Shown one piece after another: positions 56,901 to 64,000 of a stretch of DNA of 64,000 nucleotides. The notes below the pieces were generated by a model. The model did no database searches. It saw nothing but the letters and a program-made list of their open reading frames with translations, and had not been told where the DNA came from. The stretch is from positions 372,001 through 436,000 of the forward strand of contig JAJNNX010000034.1 of the NCBI GenBank assembly GCA_023159155.1, in the 5' to 3' direction. Numbering within the stretch: the stretch's first letter is position 1; each line of letters starts with the position of its first letter. The stretch is from Ustulina deusta. Lineage: Eukaryota; Ascomycota; Sordariomycetes; Xylariales; Xylariaceae. A program made the position numbers and the translations under genes.

Positions 56901-58995
56901 CCCTCTATTCCAAGAAGTTGGTATAGACTTAGATTGAATAGTGAAGTAAAGACAGACTAAGTTAACTACATGGAAAACCCTCCTACTTATAGAGATTGTC
57001 TTTCCTTCATATTCCCTTGATCACCCCGGTCACCCGTGGTGACTGAGTGATCCTGTAATCACCCGCTCACTCTGATCACCCACGGGTGAGCGCGGTGATC
57101 CCTTGATCACCTTCTCACCTTGATCACTCATGAGTGAGCGCCGTGGCTGCGTGACTGATCACGTGACTACGACCCCCTTTTGGGCGTAGTCCCTCCAGCC
57201 CCGCACGACCGCTCTACGCCCAGTTCCCCGTGGTTGGCCCTAGGCCCTCCCAACTGGCCGCCTCTCTGTTGGTCCGTAACATATAGCTAGAGATTATAAA
57301 AATAGTAATCTACTTTTATAATAGGTTTTTTTAAATATATTTATAATTAGAAAACTCTATACAAGCGCTTTTACATTTACTTTATATTAAAAAATAAGCT
57401 AATAAGAAGTAGAAAGCTTAAGCAAGCTTACTTTAAGGCTTACAGCTATAAAGCGTTTACTATAAACTTTAGTATACAGCTTAAAAAAGACCGCCTTAAT
57501 CAATTTAACTCGAAAATCTAGATTAGCTACCTAGTTAGCTATAATTTTATAAATATTTATAAGATCTAGAACCCTTTAAATAATTGCATCAAATCTATTT
57601 AAAATATATAGTTCTAAGAGAAGTCTTTTTATACCAGAAACCCAGAAGACCTACAGAAAGATATTAGTAAACTTCTCTCCAAAACTATTAAAGCTTTACT
57701 TATAAAAAAAGATTCTTAAGAAATTTAACCTGAGATAATTAACAAGTACCTTAAACTAGATTATAAAATCTTTTAAAATATAGCCAAAAAAGGTCTTAAA
57801 AAATAAAAAGATCCTAAGAGTAAAAAGAGCATATTAAAATATAAAGCTATAAGTTCCAAAGTAGCATATAAGCCTAATTAACTCTATATATAAGCTATTT
57901 TTTTATTATATTTTTTACCTTTAAGATCTTTCCCTCTTTTAAACTTCCTTACTATTATAATTAGAGAAGTTGATTTTAAAGTTTACTTTGCAAAAGCTGT
58001 GCTAGTTGCTAGAGAATCAAGGTTTAAAGTTAAAAAAGACTTTTTAATGCTCTATACTATAGTCTTATTATATAAAAGCTGCTAAAAAGCTATATTTAAT
58101 TTAAAACACTTATATACTGCGGAGTTGTTTTACAGTATACTAGTAAATAAGGCAAAGAAAGCTAGAATAGTAAACTATCTTAAGTACTACCTTAATCTCT
58201 ACAAAAATATAAGTTTTGCAAATAATACTACATTTAATACTAAAAAAAAACCCTAGTTAAAAGACTATAAAAACATAAAACAAAGATTATTAACTAAAAA
58301 AAGATTTATAAAATAAAGCTTTTTCCTTTATCTAAAACTTATAAAGATTTAGATATACACCTAGTAGGAAAGGGGTTTTATACCATAAAAAGACTATATT
58401 TCAAAAGCTATAAAGAGATAGCCTTATAAAATAAGATTAATCAAAGAATTGCCTATAGGAAACTTACCTTTAACTATATATAGGTATATATTTATAAGTT
58501 TAATAAGTACAGCTACTTCCTAAAGTATAAGGCATAGCTAGTTATTTAAAAAAAATTAATAGCCTTATTTAAGCTTAAAAGAGATATATACTTTTACCTT
58601 AGCAGAGAGATCTTTTAGAATCCTAATAGCTATTGCAGCAAAGTTTAACTTTAAATTAAAGTAATATATCGTAGTTAATACCTTTATTAATATTAAGCTA
58701 AATAAGGAAATCTATATAAAGATATTTTCTAGCTATTATTAGCTAGGCATTATTTTAAAGCTTTAAAAAGCCTTATATAGACTTAGGGAGTCTTCTTTAC
58801 TATAGTAAAAAGAGTTAACTTTAACTCTCTTTAAGCTAAAATATTTAGTAATGCTTTATAAGCCCTATTACTACTCTAAAGATAGAGTCTTAGTATTTAT
58901 TTATATAAATAATATAGTCCTAGCCTATTAGAGCTATAAAGAGGTTTCTACTATAAGGCTTATCTAAAAACTTAAAACTAAATACTAATTTATAA
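53907..58995 (+). mobile_element. RIP-degraded Ty1/copia copy A, 3'-truncated
   Basis: Read rightwards, tolerating TAA/TAG at former Gln codons, two domains are recognisable. At about 56330-56740 is a copia integrase core (around VKVIKCNNEIL, then the AANTQGQNRA-like stretch and GGIIKNKA, where the normal form is D-N-E and E-R-S-G-G). At about 58500-58985 is a copia reverse transcriptase (LVIQKNQQ-like start, NTFIN and FIYINNIV-like box). The order integrase before reverse transcriptase defines Ty1/copia. The copy stops just after the reverse transcriptase box, so RNase H and the 3' LTR are missing. No intact protein remains. Confidence 0.8.
56735..57281 (+). mobile_element. Solo LTR with 5-bp target duplication TATAG inside copy A
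   Basis: A 547-bp unit beginning TGTGACGAAC and ending GGTCCGTAACA, flanked by TATAG on both sides (56730-56734, 57282-57286). The mirror position in the right arm (about 59092-59100) has one uninterrupted TATGGCTAGAG-like site, so this LTR entered after the inverted structure formed. Its base composition is balanced, in sharp contrast to its host. The part at 57020-57180 is full of GATCACC/GGTGATC and TGAGTGA/TCACTCA words in both orientations. Its middle aligns with the solo LTR at 27443. Confidence 0.9.
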
Positions 58996-61920
58996 GAGGA
59001 AAATATAAAAGCGCTCGTATAGAGTTTTCCAGTTATAAATATACTTAAAAAAACCTATTATAAAAGTAGATTACTACTTTTATAATCTCTAGCCATAACT
59101 TCTTAAGTAAATTTAAGCCTAGGCATATTACGCAAGCTTTATCTTTAATTATACCCCCTAAGTATTCAACTGCTCCATTCTAGCCTTATATATTAGCTGC
59201 TAAAGGCTTAAATATAATCTTATAATCTAAGAAAGTCTCTCTAAATACTTCTAAGCCGTCCTTATACTTTAAGATCTTATTATTACATTTAATTACTTTA
59301 ACCTTAACTTAATAGCAGTTTTATAAATACTTAATTAGCCTCTTAAAAACAGTAATCATATTCTCAGTCTATTTATTCTTAAAAAAGTAATCCCAGGTAT
59401 ATCTTAAATACTTGTCTATAGCAATTATTATAAAATTATTAAAATATATAGTCTTTTCAAAATCATAAAAATCAATCGTAATATAGACTCCAGGCCTACT
59501 AGGCCTTATTTGCTTAGTTCTCCTAATCTAGCGCTACAGCTTAGCTTAAGCATAGGCATCACAGTTAGTTATAGCTATCTTAGCCTCTAAATCCTTCTTA
59601 ATCTTTGCTCCTAAAAACTCCTATATTAGATACTTTAAAAAGTTAGATCTAATATACCTTAGATAAAAATACTATTTTAAGATATTTATATAGATAGATT
59701 TCTTTTCTATATAGATACTAAACCTCTTTCTGCAAATATAAAACACTTATTTAATCAGTAATAAGAAAAAGTATTCTAATATAAACTAGTTAAATCACTC
59801 TTATAATGTGCAAATAATCCTATTATCTCTTTATTTTTAAAATACTAAAAGTATAAGCTTTATATCCTACTAGTATCTGCTCTATTAAAGTCTTTTTAAA
59901 AAAATAATATTTATTAAAAAGTCCTCGCAGTATACTATATTAAGCAGCTACATAACTTCTAGGCCTTCAAGTCCTTAAATATTAATATCTACCTTTCTAT
60001 ATCCTAAAATAAGCACTATAGAATCTTTTACTATAACTATATCTCCTAGCTTAACTTTCCTAAAGTTTAAAAACCTTACTATCTTATTAAAAATATATAA
60101 AATTCCTCCTAAATCTAAAATAGCTAAGTTCTTAAATAGATATTAAAGTCTATTTCTTTTAAAAATAGCCTTCCAAGCTATAAGTAAGCTACCTATTATT
60201 TAGCTAGTTAGTTATTTGTTTAGTATTTTAACCTTAGTAACTCTCTTTTTACCGCTTAACTAAGCTACCTCTTTTACAAAATCTAAATCATCCTTAATAA
60301 CTTTTAACACTACTTGCCTTAATAGAAGTTAGGCTATCTAATATACAAGCGCTTTCTCTAGTAATATATATTAATATTCCTCAAGCTTATAAAAACCTTA
60401 ATATACCTTACAAACTTAGATATTAGTATAAAAGCGCTTCAGTATATTCCTCTATACGCCTCTACCTTTATTACTAATATAGCCTTATCCTCTCCCATAT
60501 AGGCATTAAAAATTAAAATAATCTAGTTTATCTTAAACTAGATCGTCCTTATTGCTTTCTTCCTATTCATTAGTTCTATAAATAAAAAATGCTCCTTTAA
60601 GTACTTTTCTGCCCCTTAAAAACAATAAGCATATTAGCATATACTCTTATAATCCTACTACTATATTAATATAAGTTAGTAACTCTATATTAATAGCTAT
60701 CTTATTAACTATCCTAAAGCTAGTAGTCTAATTAGAAATCACCCTTTAGAATATATACTCAAAGTTAAATATAAAGTTCTTAAAAGTAGTTAGCTTTATA
60801 AGTCCTTTATTAATTTCCTTAGCCACTATAGCTTCCTATTTTATTACCTATTCTCCTAGATCCTTTAAAACTTTTAGTAGGGATTTAAATACTATTACCT
60901 TATATTATGCCTTTACTCTTTACCCAAAACTAAATTAATTAGTAGCACTAATCTTACTAATACTATTATACTACATATAAATCTCTTCCTTTAGCTTTAA
61001 AAAGGCTATCTTATAGTTTAAAGTAATAATATCCTATATCCAAAAGATCAATTCTTTAACATTCCTTCTATATTCTATATATACCTTGTCCTTTACTATA
61101 AATACGCTTCAATCTAATATAAAGAATACTCTTCTATTAGCCGTAAAGTCCCTAATTAAAGTAGCTAAATTAATATTAGCTCTTATAAAATAGTTCTCAT
61201 ATTATAGTAGTTTTAAAAAGATTAGCTATTCCTTTCGTTCAGTAGGTTTTACATAATCCTATATATCAAAAGCTTTTATTTTAGCTATAAAATCGCATTA
61301 CCATTAATCAAAGCCCTTTAGCTTAGTAAATAAAGCTTTTCTAATTAATGATAAAGTTATTTTAATATTTTTTAGTATTATATTATTTAGTTCTGAGGTT
61401 TGGTAGATTTATTATTATATATAAGACTTTTAATTATTAGAATAAGCAAGCTAGTCAAAATTAGAGGTCTAGAAGTGTGTATATTATTGTTAAGTAGAGT
61501 CTGCTCTGCCCCTGGGATATGTGCTAGTTATTTTGGTAGTAGATCCCTAGAGTTAAAGCTAATTTAGCTTACTTTTATTGTCTCGATATTTATAATAGGG
61601 ATCCTCTATTTTAATAGTGGCCAACTTAATTGGGTGGCCTGGTTAATTGGGAGATGCGTTATTTAGTTTTTTTTTTTATATAAATTATAAAAAAATAGCT
61701 TATTTAATTAAATAGTTTAATAAATTAAATAATATAAAAAATCTAGTTTATAAATCTATTAGCTCTATATTTTTAGCTATTTTATTAACCAAGTTATTTA
61801 GCTTTTAAAATTATAGACTTTATTTTAACCTAATATAGCTTAGGTCATTTGTCCCACGTCTCACAGCGCCCGTCCCACGCCGCCCGTTTTTCGTTTTGTC
61901 ACTAGTGGCACTAATGGCCC
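58996..61920 (-). mobile_element. RIP-degraded Ty1/copia copy B, 5' half only
   Basis: The reverse complement repeats the first 2.92 kb of copy A, from its outer G+C-rich end through the integrase region, then ends where copy A reads on into the core. It therefore lacks the reverse transcriptase part. It contains the same in-frame stop-rich decay. Junction near 58990-59000. Confidence 0.8.
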
Positions 61921-62768
61921 ACCGTCCTGATTACCTAGGTAAGATAATAGGCTGACATTACAGTACAGTATCGCACGTCCATTTCTAGACGCTGACATTT
62001 CTGCATGATTCTTGCAAATTTGACTTGTTGACTGCGCTATTTGAAGAAGACCGAAGGACTATTAAAACTTGCGCAGTTGTACACCTAATCGATGTTTTAT
62101 ACCAAACATAAGAACTACTCAAGTGGATTGCACCAGTTTGACGGAGTTGGAATATAACAACATGATGAATTGGTCTCCGTTTCCATGGAAGTTAATAGAA
62201 CATGATGGAAGCTGGCAGCGACCCATTTCTATGGTGGCGATATTGCTGGAATGTGCGAGCAGCAGCGAACTTGCCACGTAGGCGCAAGATCATTGCAATC
62301 AGCGTAGCGATGGACGATATGTTCGACTTCGGCTTCGACTTCTTTGACGGCAGCAGCGCCAATCTAGAGTGCCGAACTCTTGAGTTCGCAAACTTCAATT
62401 ATGCAAAGGCGCATTCCATTAGTGAACAAGACCAGCTGCCAAGTAGCGAACCGCTGGAGCAAATCCATTATGACTTTCGGTGGAAAGTCTCCCAGCGTGA
62501 TAACATTAGAGCCCGACAAGTGTGTTCGGGGTCCAGCTTGATGTTCGCGTACCACCAAGCGAGCACTGGAAGGGGGTATTCCACCACCCCCAGCCATCTC
62601 AGCAACCTCGTGACTAGACGCACCTACAAAGCTGCTATATCACCTATATCGCCCCCCTGTATCCCTGTGTTGCCGGAAGTTCCCTTGTCTATCAAAATTC
62701 TTGAATCGGACTAATAAGCAAAACCCCTGGATCACGACCACCCCCCCTCACGACCACCCCTCGACCCA
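61921..62768. other. Unique island between two A+T palindromes; doubtful small ORF
   Basis: About 850 bp of balanced composition. A rightward frame at 62202-62714 encodes 170 residues (acidic MDDMFDFGFDFFDG stretch, Pro-rich end) with no family signal and no splice partner. It could be a small orphan gene or chance. A C-rich run (CCACCCCCCCTCACGACCACC, 62739-62758) precedes the next palindrome. Confidence 0.3.
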
Positions 62769-64000
62769 CTATATACCTAACTAGTAAACTGCCAATAAAT
62801 AAGTGGGTAAAATAGCTAAAAATAAACACTAAGCAGATTTATATATATATATAAATAAATAAACTATAAAAAATAAAAAGAAATTTAATAAATATATATT
62901 ATATTAATAAACTTATAAATAGTAAAAGATTTAAAAAATAATATCTATATTTAAAAGCTTGAAAAATAAAGTGGAGAAAAATTCTAAAAATAGTAGCTAA
63001 TAAATTTATTATAGTTTATATATATAATAAGCTATAATAAAAAAATAAAAATACGTTTCTTATTTATTTTTTAAATAAACTAAATTTAAATATAAAATAA
63101 ATAAATATTTTATTTATACTAACATTTTTATATATAAAATACTAGTAAATTTGTTAACACAGTATTTTAAAAAAAAATTTCTAGCTACTTTAAGCTTAAA
63201 TTATATAATATATATAAAGTAATATATTTTAACTAATTTTATTTTAAATAAAGCTAATTATAATATTTCTTAATATATAAACTATTTATTTTTAACTATT
63301 TTATTTAACTAGTTATAATAATTTTCTAGTAATTTTCTAGAGTTTTTATAGGGTAAAATTATATATATTTTACTTAATGTGTCGCACTGTGTAAAATTAC
63401 TAATAATTTTACCCCTGTAAAATATATAAAAATTTAAACTAATTAATTAATAATTAATTAAATAAAATATATATAAATAAATAGTTTATATATTAATAAA
63501 TATTATAATTAGCTTTATTTAAAATAAAATTAACTAAAATATATTACCTTATATATATATTATAATTTAAACTTAAAGTAGTTAGATTTTTTTTTCTTTA
63601 AATACCGTGTTAGCAAATTTACTAGTATTTTATATATAAAAATGTTAATATAAATAAAATATATATATAATTTTTTATTTAAATTTAATTTATTTAAAAG
63701 ATAAATAAGAAACGTATTTTTATTTTTTTATTATAGCTTATTATATATATAAACTATAATAAATTTATTAGCTACTATTTTTAGAATTTTTCTCCACTTT
63801 TATTTTTCAAGCTTTTAAATATAAATATTATTTTTTTAATATTCTTTCATTTATAAGTTTATTAACTTAATATATATATAATATATTTTTTTAATTTTTT
63901 TATACTTTCTTTAAATAAAAAAAAGCCTAATAATACTTACCTGCTATTTTTAGCTATTTTACCCACTTATTTATTAGCGATTTACTAATTAGGTATATAG
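62769..64000. repeat. 1.23-kb A+T-rich palindrome reaching the window end
   Basis: CTATATACCTAACTAGTAAA at 62769 pairs with the reverse complement of the last bases of the window, and the pairing continues inward (GTGGGTAAAATAGCTAAAAA; AAGTGGAGAAAAATTCTAAA; AAATACTAGTAAATTTG) to a centre near 63385, where GTGTCGCACTGTGT sits. Arms are about 610 bp with scattered mismatches and small gaps. No coding trace. The outer end on the right is cut by the window, so the true arm length is unknown. Confidence 0.85.

Larger units (their letters stand above)
53907..61920. repeat. 8-kb inverted structure: two head-to-head copia copies
   Basis: The outermost bases pair GGGCCATTAGTGCCACTAGT (53907) with its reverse complement ending at 61920. 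The pairing runs inward, with few gaps, to about 57376 on the left and 58996 on the right. After removing a 552-bp insertion from the left side, arms are about 2.92 kb each, around a core of about 1.62 kb present once. The outer 75 bp are G+C-rich and almost identical. The inner parts are extremely A+T-rich and differ mainly by C/T and G/A changes, the RIP pattern. No clear target duplication flanks the structure (GATTCATGAA | GGGCC ... GGCCC | ACCGTCCTGA). Confidence 0.85.

Noticed and set aside
54000..61850. CRISPR-like or tRNA-rich content in the A+T block
   Set aside because: No regular spacers and no cloverleaf with a T-loop GTTCGAATC-type box were seen here or elsewhere in the window; the content is explained by degraded copia.
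62202..62714. 170-codon ORF as a firm gene
   Set aside because: No recognisable domain, signal peptide or intron; kept only as a doubtful note in the gap entry.

Overview
The window reads as an accessory, repeat-rich part of the genome of a filamentous ascomycete (Pezizomycotina, probably a sordariomycete). The evidence is: genes broken by very short introns (46-56 bp, GTRNGT donors, CTAAC/CTGAC branch sites, YAG acceptors); fungal families such as SUR7/PalI, a family-V-like GH18 chitinase and a DUF3435-type tyrosine recombinase; and long blocks of extreme A+T with CAA/CAG-to-TAA/TAG decay typical of repeat-induced point mutation (RIP). Where I could join exons by splice sites and reading frame I give the junctions; all assignments come from reading the sequence, with no database search.

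Layout. 1-9.3 kb: gene-poor, with one possible Ser/Thr-rich single-span membrane protein and one SUR7/PalI protein. 9.3-14.9 kb: a multi-span membrane protein and an ADGF/ADA2-type deaminase. 18.1-21.6 kb: a DUF3435-like tyrosine recombinase carrying a zinc-finger region and a C-terminal chromodomain. 22-23.5 kb: a secreted chitinase. 24-27.3 kb: a pogo-like transposase relic, two unknown genes and a minisatellite. 27.4-27.8 kb: a solo LTR with an intact target duplication. 28.8-32.8 kb: a sirtuin, a second SUR7/PalI-like gene and a thaumatin/osmotin-like protein. 34-40.5 kb: a divergent casein kinase 1, a PD-(D/E)XK-like fungal accessory protein, a GNAT acetyltransferase and an APH-family kinase. 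40.5-46.7 kb: gene-poor, with repeat debris and an LTR-like unit.

46.7-51.0 kb holds the most coherent unit: a fusion of a Gfo/Idh/MocA sugar dehydrogenase with a DegT/DnrJ/EryC1/StrS aminotransferase, next to a Nudix hydrolase and an APH-like kinase. Together these suggest amino-sugar formation (oxidise a sugar hydroxyl, transaminate the keto sugar) with a phosphotransfer and a nucleotide/phosphate clean-up step. This is inference from families and context.

51.4-53.4 kb contains broken genes. 53.9-61.9 kb is a head-to-head pair of RIP-degraded Ty1/copia copies forming an 8-kb inverted structure (arms about 2.92 kb, core about 1.62 kb). One arm is interrupted by an apparently un-RIPped solo LTR with TATAG target duplication, related to the solo LTR at 27.4 kb. 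The window ends in a second, 1.23-kb A+T palindrome (62769-64000).
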